DNA of 64,000 nt from Coprinopsis marcescibilis. Lineage: Eukaryota > Basidiomycota > Agaricomycetes > Agaricales > Psathyrellaceae. The position numbers and the translations under genes are program-made. The DNA lies in NCBI GenBank assembly GCA_004369085.1, contig ML210310.1:1-64000 (forward strand), in the 5' to 3' direction. The notes under the pieces were generated by a model that saw nothing but the letters and a program-made list of their open reading frames with translations, had not been told where the DNA came from and made no database searches. Each line of letters begins with the position of its first letter. Position 1 is the stretch's first letter. This document shows positions 1-11,837 of the stretch, in pieces.

Positions 1-869
1 AACCCATACCCCGTGAAATCCCATAACCTTGGGCTTCCCCCAACCGTTATGGGATAAGACGGTGTCGACTGTAGTGACCCCGTATCACCGTAAGCCCCAC
101 CATTCGCATCCGTTGCAAAACGCTAATTTAACAAACCTGACATCAGCGGAGACCGAGCTTGACATCCTTGACATCCGAAGTACCTTTCTTGGCAGCTCGA
201 TTTCTTAGGGTGTGTCTTTGTTTTCTTTCTGACCTGAAGGCCAAGGGAAAACGGCTGCCCTTCAGTATATCCTTTTGAGCGATTTCTTGAGACGTTGCAC
301 GCGATAGAGCAGGCCTGACCAAGTGGCGCATTTCATGAGATTTCATGTCGATATGTTTGTTTTGGCGACTGATCGGTGTGCTTCATTTTCATTTTTGAAT
401 TAATTTCATTTAATTGATAGCGAATACGAACGTGTTGTTTCCTATACAGTTCCACTAAAGGTCACCGTTTGGTGACCTCATCGTATAGTAAAAATACAAG
501 ACTCTTCTTCGAGTATAGTCCAGAATGAAAAGGCATAGAAATTTCCAAACACCAAAGTCTTCTTCTTTCTTCGCATCGGCCGTGCGGAAGGTTTAGTTAC
601 TAGCTGTTTGAATGCCGATCAAAGTTACCGAGTCCACAAGGCTGAGAAATTAGGGTCCCTGGAGAACCCCAGTTTTTTTGGTGCCGAGCGGGCTTTAAGC
701 CCTGTTCTGCTGTGCCCCGCAAAGAGAGAAGGTTGTCGGTCATTGAAAAATTTCATTCGAACAGACCTCCTACGCCTTTTCTGATGGCTCCCGGGCAGGC
801 TTATTAGTAGCGCTACTGGGTTGCTCGATCGCATTAATTTTCATCGTGCGGAGTAGGAGGGATATCTGC
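1..869. other. Left-edge intergenic stretch, no gene recognised
   Basis: Only short open frames on both strands with no family resemblance, no consistent splice signals and no tRNA-like fold. The part nearest 870 is presumably the 3' untranslated region of the transporter gene that ends there on the minus strand. Confidence 0.5.
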
Positions 870-3436
870 TCATTGAAAATTATTAGACCCAATGGGGCTT
901 CGAGTTGAGAAAGTAGAGTCACGCACCAGGAATGAAAAGCCTAAACAGGGGCAGCAGACCGTCCAGATCGTCTGCGTTTTCGTAACCGTCAGTCCGATGA
1001 TGAAATCCGGGTGGAACTTCATGAGAGAGTGTGCTTACCTGAATGGCGGATGCGACGGCTTGCAAAGCGCGTGCCTTTAGCTCGGCGGGCTCCACTAACG
1101 CGGATAGTGCGCTCCAATCGATGGAGTGCGTTTGATCGAGTGGTAAACCGGCAGGAAGGTTCGCGCTTGAGCGAGCATAAAAGATGGTACCAGCAATCGC
1201 CTATGGAATTGAGAGTGGACCCCTAAATCGGCAAGAAATATGTGTCGGTAGCGAAATAATACTTACCAGTCCGATGGTTGCGCCGGTGAAGCGAACTAAG
1301 AAAAAAGCACTGGTGCCGGTCGCAAGTTCAGAGGGCTTGAGAGCTTTTGTAAACACTTGGTAAGGCGCATGGAAAAGCATCCCTAGCCCAACCCCAGCCA
1401 CCAATGGATATATTATTTGCGAAGTTATCGATGCGTGCTCATTCATCAAATTCAATAACCCTGAACAAATATGTAAGTTGGGAAAGTTTAACCGCCAATG
1501 AGCATATGACGCACCAAAGCCAAGCGTTGATACGAATAAACCGACAGATATGGCCAAATTTTGTCCTCTTGTGTTGTGTTTGTGTGACTGCCAATATCCA
1601 ATAAACCACGCAACTGGCATGGATGCTAACGATGCTCCAAGCGAATAGGGGAGAAGTTTTATACCCGCTTCGAGCGGACTGTCCCCATTCGCAGCCTGTG
1701 CCGCACGATTAGGAGGTTGCATCCCCCACAAAATTCCTGCATACCTGGAAGAAGAGTGCAAGGTAGAACGTTCCAGCAGTGAACGCAAGGTTGTGTAGGA
1801 AATTGATCACGAGTACTATGGCTTATTCACAATCAGTTACATCAATTTGTAACCGAAGGATTCCAAGGGGACTTTACCTGCAGTTGGATCCTGGAACATG
1901 GTCGGTGGGAAAAGGCATTCACGCTTCGTGTACCTCTCGTGGAACCCTGCACCGATCAAAATCAAGAATCCGAGGATTATGGTGGTCAAAGTCAACGGCG
2001 AGGTCCCTAACGATGAGATGCGTGAGCCAACCGCAGCAGAATCAACGTCGAAAGGAAGCCTTACAACCGGACTCTGTGACGAAGCTAAACCCTATGACAA
2101 GGCAACTACTGCCGCTCATGAAAAGGATCCTGCGGGATTAATTGAGCTGAGGTTAACAGTCACGAAAGAGAGCTCCTTACAGTCCCCCAAAATCAAATTT
2201 CGTCCAGAGGCGTTTCCAAGATGCATCGGGCGTTCGCGCCAGTTGCACGTTGTGCAGCGCTAGGCTAATAATAACTGTCGCGAAGAAACATATAGGAAGG
2301 TTGATGTAAACTGGGAGCGAGAGTGAGATATCGGCACGGTAGACGTATTCCGCACGGTGAAACACATACACCCCCATCTCCAGCTGATTATTCCACTTCC
2401 TTGTTGTCCTGTAGAAGTTCCGTTAAGTGCTGAGACACCTCAAGGCCTTGAGAACAACTTACCGCTGAATGCACCTCCAAGCAATGGGCCCGCAATGGCC
2501 GAACAACTCCAAGTAATACTGAGGGCCTGGGACCACTTTGCTCTGTTACGTTCTTCTACAATCTCTGCCGTGATGACCCAGACTGCGCTGACAATACCTC
2601 CTCCCCCGATGCCGGCTGAAATGACTCCAGATCAGTCTCATTTCAGGCATAGTTGGCATGACTGCACGAACCTAGAGCTCTAGCTGCTATCAACCACTCA
2701 ATAGACTTGAAGAGCACGTAAATCAATCAGCAACCAGCGCCTAGATTTGTAAAACAGGACAATGTGATCACCTGTGCCGCGCCGCAAAGAGCAGATCCTA
2801 TGCAAAAGATCAAGATGCTGACATGGAGAATGGTCTACGACATGCGACAGTAAGATGGCGGAAGGGGTGGTTTTAGGAAGACGGACTGACCTTTCGGCCA
2901 ACCAGGTCGGATATCCGACCATAGAGTGGTTGAAAGGCTGTCTGAGTCAACATATAAGCAACCCCAACCCACGTGTACTGGAACTGAGATGCTGTTAAGT
3001 CCCCAGCGATAGTGGGGAGTGCTGTGGACACGATGGTCTAAGCCGCCGAAATCAGCGAGGTATCGATGACATGGAGTTAATAGTGGAACATACAGCATCC
3101 GTCGTGGCAAGGAATAGAGTCAACGCGGCCCTTCGATGTGACGAGTGTCAGAGCACATATGAGTGTGTCAGAAACTACGCCGATGACGTACCCTATATGG
3201 GCTATCATGAGCCTGGCCGTCGATAGTGTCGCGACAGGCTGCACAGTCTCGGTGGACGACGTGTCAAAAGTCTTTTCAGACGGTTGGACGGTCGAGACAG
3301 GAGAGAGTGACGGTGAGCTGGTGTAGGTCGAAGTCCTCGACGACGCGGTCTCGGAGAAGGTAGACACGGAGCATGATATCGACAAAGATTGTTCTTGAAC
3401 AGAAGGGGTAGATTCGTTGGACTGCGAGGTGGCCAT
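870..3436 (-). CDS. DHA2-family MFS drug/H+ antiporter
   Basis: Multi-exon gene for a 14-helix major facilitator of the drug:H+ antiporter 2 group, expected at the plasma membrane exporting toxic organic compounds. The start at 3436 opens a Ser/Thr-rich cytosolic tail. The first membrane segment (FLATTDATIVSTALPTIAG) is restored only by splicing 3192..3436 to a 37-base exon at 3094..3130 and then to an exon starting at 3037; both introns have GTACGT or GTATGT donors. Family motifs follow: YTWVGVAYMLTQ, GRISDLVGRK (the loop 2-3 motif), GIGGGGIVSAVW, and near the C-terminus GVGLGMLFHAPYQVFT and TSAFFLVRFTGAT. The last exon (TIWTVCCPCLGF) reads to a TGA at 870-872. About ten exons; internal boundaries between 1790 and 2900 were not all fixed. 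The substrate cannot be predicted. It appears intact rather than a pseudogene. Confidence 0.85.
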
Positions 3437-4332
3437 TCGTCAGATGGGTTGGGTAAGTCTTGTCTTTAGAAGGCCTACTTACCTGGCATTTATACCAGAA
3501 ATACGAGGGAGTGATCGGACCTGCTAGTTGGTATAAAGTAAAGTCGCCAAGCGGTGGCGAAAAAAGTCAGACCAAGCCCAAAAGAGAACTGGGTGAGAGG
3601 GTGATGCTAGACTCTGTCGATTTGCGAATCGCAATCTCAAGAGGACCCTTAGAACGGTTGGCGAGAACGGCCCAGGAAGGTTTTCTGGCGTGTCAGTGAA
3701 CAGAGTCCGGATAATTATGGATTTGGAAAGCCAAGTTCCCACTTGGACGACCATAGAACGAGATCCAAGGTGGCAGCAGGAACCAGGAGGTCGGACAATC
3801 ATCGTCCTCAACCCGGTCAAGCGATCGCGGTCCAGTTTATGTTATTTCCCAAAGAGTCGACAATCTGGATCAGCCTCAGATCTTCTTTACCCATAAACAT
3901 TCTATAACCAGTGGCGTGGGACACCAAAAATTCATCCGCAAATCCCAGATTCGGATTGATTCGGTACAGAGCAAATGTCAGGATCACATCGCGGACCAAT
4001 TTCATGCTAAGAAACCAGGAACTCAGCATCAACACAAACTCAACGGGGGAGATGAATTATTATGCATACTGTGTACAATACGACGCAGGGGAGTAGGGGT
4101 GCGTCAGCAGTAGCTGCTGGTAGATGTGGTAGTCTATTAGTCTATTAGTTCGCAGATATATAAGGCAAGCCTTCCGTTGTTCTATTAGCCGGTAGCACGC
4201 TTTTTCTTCTCCTCCGAGTCTTCGCGAGGACCTTCTCCCTCTTCTGCTCGACCTTCAGAGTTCGAGCCTTTGAACGGATGTAAATTAGTATCAGCGAAAG
4301 TTCCGACAAAGAATAACATGCCAGTAAAGAAG
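3437..4332. other. Intergenic, no gene recognised
   Basis: Lies between the start of the MFS gene (minus) and the stop of the DnaJ gene (minus). Short unrelated open frames only. A small direct repeat of 'tctattag' occurs near 4131-4150. Likely holds the MFS promoter and the DnaJ 3' end. Confidence 0.4.
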
Positions 4333-6081
4333 TTACGAGCCGAGTAAGTCTCGCAATTTGCGGATTGCACCCGAAAGCCAACCAGGGCTTGGACTAGTAG
4401 AAAAGGTCTCACCATCGGATTTTGCAGACGTTGACCCAGGCGTTGAAGACGCTGAGGATGTACCAGACGTTGGCTTGCCTTCCGCTTCGTTAGCATACTG
4501 CTCCACGAGCTCGCGTTGTCGCTTGGTCATAGTTCTAGCAACAGGGTGAGAAGCTGAAAAGCAATAGCTGTGAAGGATGGGACATACCTTGGGATCGATA
4601 ACGAGAATTTCACGAAGAGATCACCCGTACCCGTCGATACCACGGAAGGGATACCACGTCCTTTCAAAACCATTTCTTCTCCCGGTTGTGTGCCACCTGG
4701 GACACGAACGTCGACGTCCCCATCCAATGTAGGTACGCGAACTCGTCCGCCTAGCAAAGCGGTATAGAAAGGAATTTTGGCGTTGTAGAATATGTTGCTT
4801 CCTTGTCGTTGGAACACGTTGGACCGGGCAACATGTACTCGAACAAGCAGGTCTCCAGTCGATCCGGAGCCAGAGATGGGGGCATCGCCAGCCTTGGGAA
4901 TACAGACAGTCATACCATCCTCGACACCTGGTTCGAATGAATATTAAAGACGTCGGTACAGAAACAAGGCAACCCACCGGCAGGGATGTTGACTTGCACC
5001 GTCTTCTTGACACGGACTTTACCTGCACCTCCACAAGAAGAACATTGCCCACTGCGAGGGATGGTACTGCCTACACCTTTGCATGTACCGCAAGTACTGG
5101 ACATTTGGAATCCATTGTTGATGACAAAAGTTTGTTCCCCGGTTCCGTTACAAGTCGAGCAGGTCGTTCGCTTGGCTCCTTCCTTTAGGCCACTACCGGA
5201 GCAACTGTTGCATGACACGACGGGTTGAACCGAGACAGTTTTCGCCGTTCCTTTGCATGCCTCCAAGAAACTAATATTGAGAGCTGTTTCGATGTCAGAC
5301 CCTCGAACATTTGCGCGAGGTCCACGGCTGGAACCGCCAAAGGAGCCTCCAAACAACTGTTCGAAGAGGTCTCCATGTGGTGCCTGACGTTTACCACCGC
5401 CAAAGAGTTCGCTGAAATCTTGGAAGCCTCCGAACCCGCCTTGCTGGAATCCACCTCGGAACGCACCGCCGCCTCCAAAACCAGCAGAGTTAGGGCCAAA
5501 TCCTTGTTGTTGAGAGGCAGAACCGTATTGGTCGTAAGCAGCGCGCTTCTTGTCGTCTTTAAGAGTCTGGAAGTTTGTTGCTCATTAGGTGACGGTCTCA
5601 TGGAACACGGAACCGGAACGTACGTCATACGCCTCTTGGATCTCGACGAACTTTTCCCTAGCACTCTTGTCCGGGTTGGTGTCAGGGTGAAACTTACGTG
5701 CCAGCTAGAGAGGGTTGTTAATGACACTCGAAGGCTGAAGGTTGTAGGACCAGGTCTCACCGAGAAGTAAGCTTTCTTTATGTCGGCAGCTGCAGCATCT
5801 TTCTTAACTCCAAGCACGTCGTATGGGTTCTTCGGAGCGTATGTTGGGTTCGAAGCATGGAAACACCGCTGAATCGCAAGTCTCTAAGCCAAACTTGTCT
5901 TCGTTGGAATGCGAACGCAACACACCTTGTTGCCTAGAGCTCTGGAAATCCTGACTGGGGCGGAATTTCTATCATATATTCGACGGCATTGTGCTGTGAC
6001 AATACTCCGACTGCCCAGCTGGCGTGAGCATGAGTAGAACGCGACGAACGACGAATACTGTTGGGTTAAACGTGGAGGCAT
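4333..6081 (-). CDS. MDJ1: Mitochondrial type I DnaJ (Hsp40) co-chaperone, Mdj1-like
   Basis: Co-chaperone that stimulates the matrix Hsp70 ATPase and binds unfolded proteins. The domain order is complete: a basic Ser/Arg-rich N-terminus fitting a mitochondrial presequence (start chosen at 6081, MPPRLTQQ), a J domain with YDVLGV and the catalytic HPD in KFHPDTNPD, a Gly/Phe-rich linker (GFGGFQDFSELFGGG), four zinc-finger repeats CNSCSGSG, CSTCNGTG, CGTCKGVG and CSSCGGAG, then the substrate-binding C-terminal domain (GRVRVPTLDGDVDVRVP, GTGDLFVKF). About 490 residues. At least five introns; the one after codon GNK is only about 43 bases. The C-terminus ends in a Ser/Thr/Pro-rich tail and GWLSGAIRKLRDLLGS. 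The presequence is what favours Mdj1 over a cytosolic Ydj1, which would end in a CaaX box that is absent here. Confidence 0.9.
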
Positions 6082-6586
6082 TTCGCGAGTTGTCTCAACA
6101 CCGTCATCGCTGTCCTGAGCCAATCAAAATTTGTAAGATTTGTCCTTGTTTGCCATTCTGCCTTACCAAATTTTCTCGAAAATTCGTCCAGTCACCAGTC
6201 ACTTGTCAACATTGAGTCAACATTCGCGGTTCTGAAAGAGATATTCAACACTAAGGTGACGCGAAGGAGTTGTACACCAATTTTGATGGTTTGACGTTGG
6301 GTAATGACTTCAGCATTCAGAAGTGGTCACTCGATATAGATTCTTCCGAATCCTAACTTTTGGTCCTAAATCCTGAATCCTGAACTGAATCCTAGCCATA
6401 GCTCGGCAATCATAGAAACCTTTCAGTCAAAAGAAACCTGACACCTACGATCATCGATTTCATTCCAATTCCAGGTCTACGACTTTAGAAAGAGATGTCG
6501 ATGAGGCCAGCCAATCGGTAGCCTTTGGCATGAGAGGATGCACTGCTGACCACTGGCAGCCGAAAGCCACTGTATTCTGATGGAAA
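6082..6586. other. Short intergenic stretch
   Basis: Promoter side of the DnaJ gene and 3' side of the SET gene. Around 6365-6400 there are several near-repeats of 'atcctgaa'. No gene recognised. Confidence 0.4.
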
Positions 6587-7222
6587 TTACAAGTGATCAC
6601 AGGCATTAGAGTATCCGCTAAAGCTTTCTCGGGCCTTCCACCACGACTTGCCATAGGAGACCAGAATCTCTTCCCCCTTTTTGATATCCTCACAACTCCG
6701 AATACATATCCGCAGCTCGCCTGACCTGGTCCTGTATTCCGAAAACTGGGCGTTATGTTTTCTCCTGATACCTCTGTAATCGTTGACAAATCTGGCTTCA
6801 TTACCCATGTGGCTCGCATCCACTCCAATGCTAGTCCCATCTTCTAAGCGGGCAAGGCTGAGGTCGTAGTCTGATTCGGGACGGTCATCCGTGTGTATCT
6901 CCCCTACAGAAGAAAAATTAGGCAATGTCATCCTCAAAGTATCTGACCCAAATGAAATCGCACCAATGTAATCAATGATAAATGTGGCTGCACCTATCTT
7001 CTGACCAGCGAAAAGGCCGCATTGCCCATTCGCTGGATGTGCAACATCCTGAATCTTGCGAATAAGTACTTTGCACGGGGTGTTAGTTTCTCCTATTGTG
7101 GAACTCGGTATTGGGAAGGACAGGAGGTAGGTCTTGATGGAACCAGTCACAGAGGAATGGTAGGTGGATTTCCCCCGAAAAACGATTTCGGAGGGCCAAT
7201 TCGAAGGTTGATTACGCGTCAT
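6587..7222 (-). CDS. Small SET-domain protein (putative lysine methyltransferase)
   Basis: One uninterrupted frame of about 211 residues, nearly all of it a SET domain. It starts with VLIRKIQDV and CGLFAG-type strands (roughly residues 50-80), then FIIDYIGAI, the RFVNDYRGI motif that replaces the usual RFxNHS (cofactor-binding pseudoknot), and ends with GEEILVSYGKSWW, matching the GEEL..YG block. SET enzymes transfer methyl from S-adenosylmethionine to lysine; the substrate here is unknown. No pre-SET or post-SET cysteines are visible. The start is uncertain: the frame continues upstream to an ATG at 7255, and an upstream exon is possible. It lies head-to-head with the CK2-alpha gene across about 260 bases, so the two may share a promoter. 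Confidence 0.7.
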   Translation of the reverse strand: MTRNQPSNWPSEIVFRGKSTYHSSVTGSIKTYLLSFPIPSSTIGETNTPCKVLIRKIQDVAHPANGQCGLFAGQKIGAATFIIDYIGAISFGSDTLRMTLPNFSSVGEIHTDDRPESDYDLSLARLEDGTSIGVDASHMGNEARFVNDYRGIRRKHNAQFSEYRTRSGELRICIRSCEDIKKGEEILVSYGKSWWKARESFSGYSNACDHL

Positions 7223-7484
7223 GATGCCCAATAAGACAGGCAGGATGGGTATCACCGTAGTATCAAAGCTTGCAGCAGAATAATCGCGTATTGCAGGTGT
7301 TTACGATCCTTCCATTCAGAGTCAGGAACAAACTTGAGACGGTCGCTGTTGTTGGTGGATATGTTGGGCGATGACCGTGGGAAGTTTGTCATATCGGTCC
7401 ATCGACGTCCTTGTGGGCGGAAGCCTCACTCCAATAATTCCTTTACCCATCGTCTCCGCCTTTCATCGGATTGGCTCTGATTCA

Positions 7485-8906
7485 ATGGGGCGGTCTCCAG
7501 TAAAGTCTGTGGCTCGGGTGTACGCTGATGTCAATGCTCGCTTAGGGCCATCATGGCATGAATATGGCAAGTCTATCCCCATCATTCCGGGCTCCTAAAG
7601 CTTACCTTCCAACCCACAGACAACCTGCAGGTACAGTGGGGATCTCAAGATCACTACGAGATAGTGAGGAAAGTTGGAAGGGGAAAGTACTCCGAGGTGT
7701 GTCTTTTTCCTCCGAGTAACGATCCGTGCAGCTCAGGCCTCTTTCAGGTTTTTGAAGGGATTAACGTCGTAACGGAAGAAAAATGCATCATTAAAGTCCT
7801 CAAACCCGTCAAGAAAAAGAAAATCAAGCGCGAAATCAAGATCCTACAGAACCTTGCTGGAGGACCCAACATTGTCGCCTTGCTCGATGTCGTTAGAGAC
7901 CCAGCTTCCAAGATCCCAAGTTTGATCACAGAATACGTGCATAACGTCGAGTTCAAGCAATTATACCCCCGGTTTACAGATATGGACGTCCGGTTTTATA
8001 TGTTTGAACTGTTGAAGGCAAGCTTTTCTCGGAGTCCAATTTCGGAAATGCTTTTTCGTCTAACTGCTTTTCAGGCTCTGGATTATTGCCACTCCAAAGG
8101 AATCATGCACCGCGACGTCAAGCCCCACAATGTCATGATTGACCACGAACATCGCAAAGCGAGTGTCCCTATTGTGCAGTGCTGTGACAGCGTCTAACCT
8201 GGCCTCGATAGTTGCGATTGATCGACTGGGGACTTGCCGAGTTTTACCACCCAAAGACGGAGTACAACGTTAGGGTGGCCTCGCGTTACTTCAAAGGCCC
8301 TGAGCTACTCGTGGACTATCAAGAATACGACTATAGTCTCGATATGTGGAGCTACGGGTGCATGTTTGCCTCAATGGTGAGTGCATGGCTATCCCCATCG
8401 TAACCGTACACTCATGCTAGGGAACGTAGATCTTCCGCAAGGAGCCATTCTTCCATGGTCACGACAACTACGACCAGCTCGTCAAGATCACCAAAGTCCT
8501 GGGCACTGATGACCTCTATGCCTACATTGAGAAGTATAACATTCGCCTTGATTCTCAATATGACGATCTCCTTGGAAGGTGGGCCGATTCAAGGGTCATA
8601 AACAGCTTCGCGGGCGTCTAAACTATGACTACTTTCAGATATCCAAGAAAGCCTTGGACTCGCTTCATCACCTCAGAGAATCAGCGATATATTTCCAATG
8701 AAGCCATCGACTTCCTTGACAAACTCCTTCGTTACGACCATCAAGAACGTCTCACCGCGCGGGAGGCCCAGTTGCAACCCTACTTCGGTCAGTCACATCT
8801 GGTCCAAATTGAGTGTATGGCTAATTGTTTCCTCTTCTCAGACCCTATTCGAGCCGCTGCGACTTCCGCCAACCCCGGCGCGGAAAGTGATGAATCATCT
8901 GGATGA
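7485..8906 (+). CDS. CKA1: Casein kinase II catalytic subunit alpha
   Basis: Serine/threonine kinase of the CK2 holoenzyme (nucleus and cytosol), acting on acidic sites. Exons 7485..7566, 7620..7696, 7748..8017, 8075..8158, 8212..8376, 8430..8578, 8639..8787, 8842..8906 give 346 residues, the normal length. Diagnostic features are VARVYADVN at the N-terminus, glycine loop [12 protein letters not shown], basic cluster [11 protein letters not shown] (substrate recognition), catalytic MHRDVKPHN, and DWG in place of DFG, which is typical of CK2. The activation segment [13 protein letters not shown] is intact. Three of the seven introns (7567..7619, 8018..8074, 8159..8211) begin GC (GCAAGT, GCAAGC, GCGAGT); the family sequence leaves no alternative GT donor that keeps the frame. 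Start chosen at 7485 just before the conserved SVARVYADV. Confidence 0.97.
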
Positions 8907-9543
8907 TACATACAAACTGCTGTATTTCTAGCCTCAAGTCCGATAATTTTAGATTGGTTCGTTGGGTTCAAGTCTGCGCGAAACCTTGTTAAGGCAAAGT
9001 AGTACGTGCGTTTAGTCATGTGGTAGCCCCACCGTGTGTTGAATTCACGCGCCTCCAGGATTTTTTATCTCATTAGTTCATGCCATATTCTTGCTTCTTC
9101 CAGTTTCACCGATCCACGAAGCGTTTATGTTCCTCACATGGGCATTGGAGCACATGTAACCATGGAATAACCTCCCTCAGGTCTGAAGCTATAGGGTTTG
9201 TCTTATCTTGCGATATCCCATTGCTTCGCCATGCCGTCTCATTCACATGGACTACGAAACCTTCTCATAAAGATGACACAGAACTGCATCTAACTTCTTT
9301 CTCACAAGACGCTGAATCAAGCAGTTTATCCGAAGGTGGCGCCCAGCATAGGAAAATTTGCTGAACATCAGCACTTGCCCATTACAATCTGAAAAGAGAT
9401 TGTGAAAGACGAGAGTTCAACCATATGGCCAGACTGCAAAGCGTATACCCGAGGGCACTTATAAGGCTGCCTGTTGAATTGCTAATCTGCTTGGAGATTC
9501 GCCGTTTGAGTTTGAATCCTCTTCAAGGTGATCCTGGCCCTCC
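8907..9543. other. Intergenic, includes chitinase upstream region
   Basis: No gene recognised. A TTATAAGG about 85 bases before the chitinase start (9459..9466) is a weak TATA candidate. Confidence 0.35.
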
Positions 9544-11837
9544 ATGATGTATTTCGTATCCATTGGTCTCTCGTTCCTCTTCGCCTGGGCGGTCAAGGCG
9601 TTTGACAACAACCGATTCGACAACGTATTTCATTCCATGATCCCACTGTATATTCCATTGACCTGGCCTTGAAATAGGTTGCTGTGTAACGGCACATCGG
9701 TTATCAAAATGTATTTTCGCTCACACATTGATAGGTACTGGGGTCAGAATTCGTACGGCGCTGGCCATTCCGATACCCAGAACTTCCAGAAACGCCTTTC
9801 GTTCTATTGCAATGTGGGCAAGACTCAGAGTGTCCGCTCTGTCCCTTGCATTGACACTCGAGATTAGGATAACGCTATTGACGTCTTCCCCGTCGCATTT
9901 TTGCACGTCTTCTTTGGCACGGGCGGCCTTCCTTCGGTCAATCTAGCCAATGTGCGTAGCCATCACCTCTTTGTATCAGGGTTATCGTTATTCAAACCAC
10001 CTCTGTAGACATGCAACCCCACAGATAATGCGACCTTTCCTGGAACGACTCTCCCAAACTGTGCTTCTCTCGCATCTGATATCACCACATGCCAATCCAA
10101 GGGCAAGATCGTCACTTTGAGCCTTGGCGGAGCGACCGGAGCTGTTGGTTTCCAAAGTGCCAGCCAGGCGACGACCTTTGCACAAACTGTTTGGGATCTG
10201 TTCCTAGGCGGGCGGTCCTCCACTCGACCGTTCGGTAGTGCTATCTTGGACGGGTAGGTTCGAGTTCATCAATGAGGATAACAACATTGACACTCATCCC
10301 AGCGTTGACCTTGATATCGAAGGCGGCACCTCTGCCCATTATGGGACATTTATCAATCGGATTCGTTCTCTGGCTGGAAACAGCGGTAAAAAGTAGTGCG
10401 ACGGTATTCTCCTGAACCGGCAGCGAGACTCACCACTCTCGTCTGATAGGTACTATTTTACTGCAGCTCCCCAGTGCGTCTATCCTGACGCTGCTTTGGG
10501 AGGCGTTTTGAACGAGGTTGCTTTCGATGCGGTATATGGTGCGAAATTCATCGTCTCTTTGGACATGGAATGGTATTGACGTAGCCAACAGTCCAGTATG
10601 TTCCCATTCGAGTCGTCGGGGTTGCATTTCCTTATTTATTATTGTCGCTCAACAGATTCTATAACAATTATTGTGGGCTCCAGAACTTCAACCAGGCCTC
10701 AGTACCTTCGTTTTATATTTTAAGAAAAGAATGTTATTGACGCGTTGATTAGAATTGGAACTTTGGCATGTGGCAAGTTGCTTCCTGTTTTGTATTCTTT
10801 AACCGTGCGCTGAACGTGTACTCAGGGACCACTGGGCACGGTTCGTCAGTGTCAGCAGGAACACTAAAGTTTATATCGGTTCTCCTGCTTCTGTATCCGC
10901 AGCCGGCTCTGGACATGTTGACATCAACACGCTATCCAGGATTGCTACGCAGATGCGTCGAAGTTTCCCCTCATTTGGAGGCGTGATGCTTTGGGACGCT
11001 TCACAGGCTTACGGCAAGTCGCGTCGTTGTTATGGTAATCACTTGTGACAAAACCGTTCCTCCTTCTGTTAGCAAATAATAGATATGACAGAGCTATCAA
11101 GAACGCTTTGGCTGCGGCTGGCGGGACTGGTTTCTCTTATCCTGGTTGTTCTGCACCGGCGTATGTCTCCGGGCGCGGCTATTCGGCTGGTTCTCAAGTG
11201 ACATTTGGAGGGTGAGTGACGTCGCATCTGACCACGTAAATCTACCTGGATTTCTGAACGATAATCCTAGGTTTATTTGGCAGGCAAGTTCTGCGAGCGA
11301 AAGATCCTTTCGCAGATCTCTCATGCCGGATAACGGTATTATATAGGCCAAGTTCTTTGCTTCCCAGCAACCGGCAAGCACACCTAACGGCGAGTGGAGC
11401 GCAAGTGAGTTGGTTTGCCTGGCATTCCCGAGTTCTCTTTTCATGTGCAATACAGTTAGTGTATGCTCTGGTGGGGGCACGAATCCTTCCCCGAGCCCCA
11501 CGGTGACCACCCCACGGCCGGGACCAACAGGGGGTTCCTGTGCTGGTGTGGGTACTTGGTCTAGCGGATCGATCTACCTAGGCGGAGACAAAGCGGTATA
11601 CAAGTAAATCACGCTCATTCCAAGTGTAAATAGAGTTTAACTAACGGCGACAATGTTTAGCGGCCGCTTGTGGACAGCGAAATGGTGGACCCAGAACGAC
11701 GCTCCCGGAGGTGCGATTCCTTCCACTGCAATCTTTACGGATGCGCGTTAACTGATTCTCCTTCAGGTTCGGTTGGTGTCTGGGAAGACAATGGGGCCTG
11801 CGCGGCTCGCGTGCCTCGACTCATTCGCGAAAACTAG
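9544..11837 (+). CDS. Secreted GH18 chitinase (class III type) with C-terminal CBM5/12
   Basis: Endochitinase cleaving beta-1,4-GlcNAc chains in cell wall remodelling or nutrition. Seventeen exons: 9544..9624, 9678..9685, 9735..9813, 9868..9951, 10009..10253, 10303..10392, 10450..10538, 10592..10595, 10656..10701, 10753..10772, 10826..11013, 11073..11211, 11271..11283, 11347..11404, 11456..11603, 11661..11710, 11767..11837; together 470 residues. A hydrophobic signal peptide (MMYFVSIGLSFLFAWAVKAF) precedes AVYWGQNSYG. The catalytic motif DGVDLDIEGG (DxxDxDxE) is intact across an intron; YYFTAAPQC, QFYNNYCG and VMLWDAS complete the barrel. A Ser/Thr/Pro linker and an aromatic chitin-binding module (GGDKAVYNGRLWTAKWWTQND) follow. 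Exons of 8, 4 and 13 bases and three GC-AG introns (10773, 11014, 11284) are needed for the frame. Confidence 0.95.

Noticed and set aside
625..834. Minus-strand 69-codon frame
   Set aside because: No family pattern, no splice context, low-complexity basic residues; consistent with chance.
3040..3090. Apparent stop codons interrupting the first helix of the DHA2 transporter
   Set aside because: A 56-base intron with GTATGT donor and TTAG acceptor and a 37-base exon before it restore the helix, so the gene is not a pseudogene.
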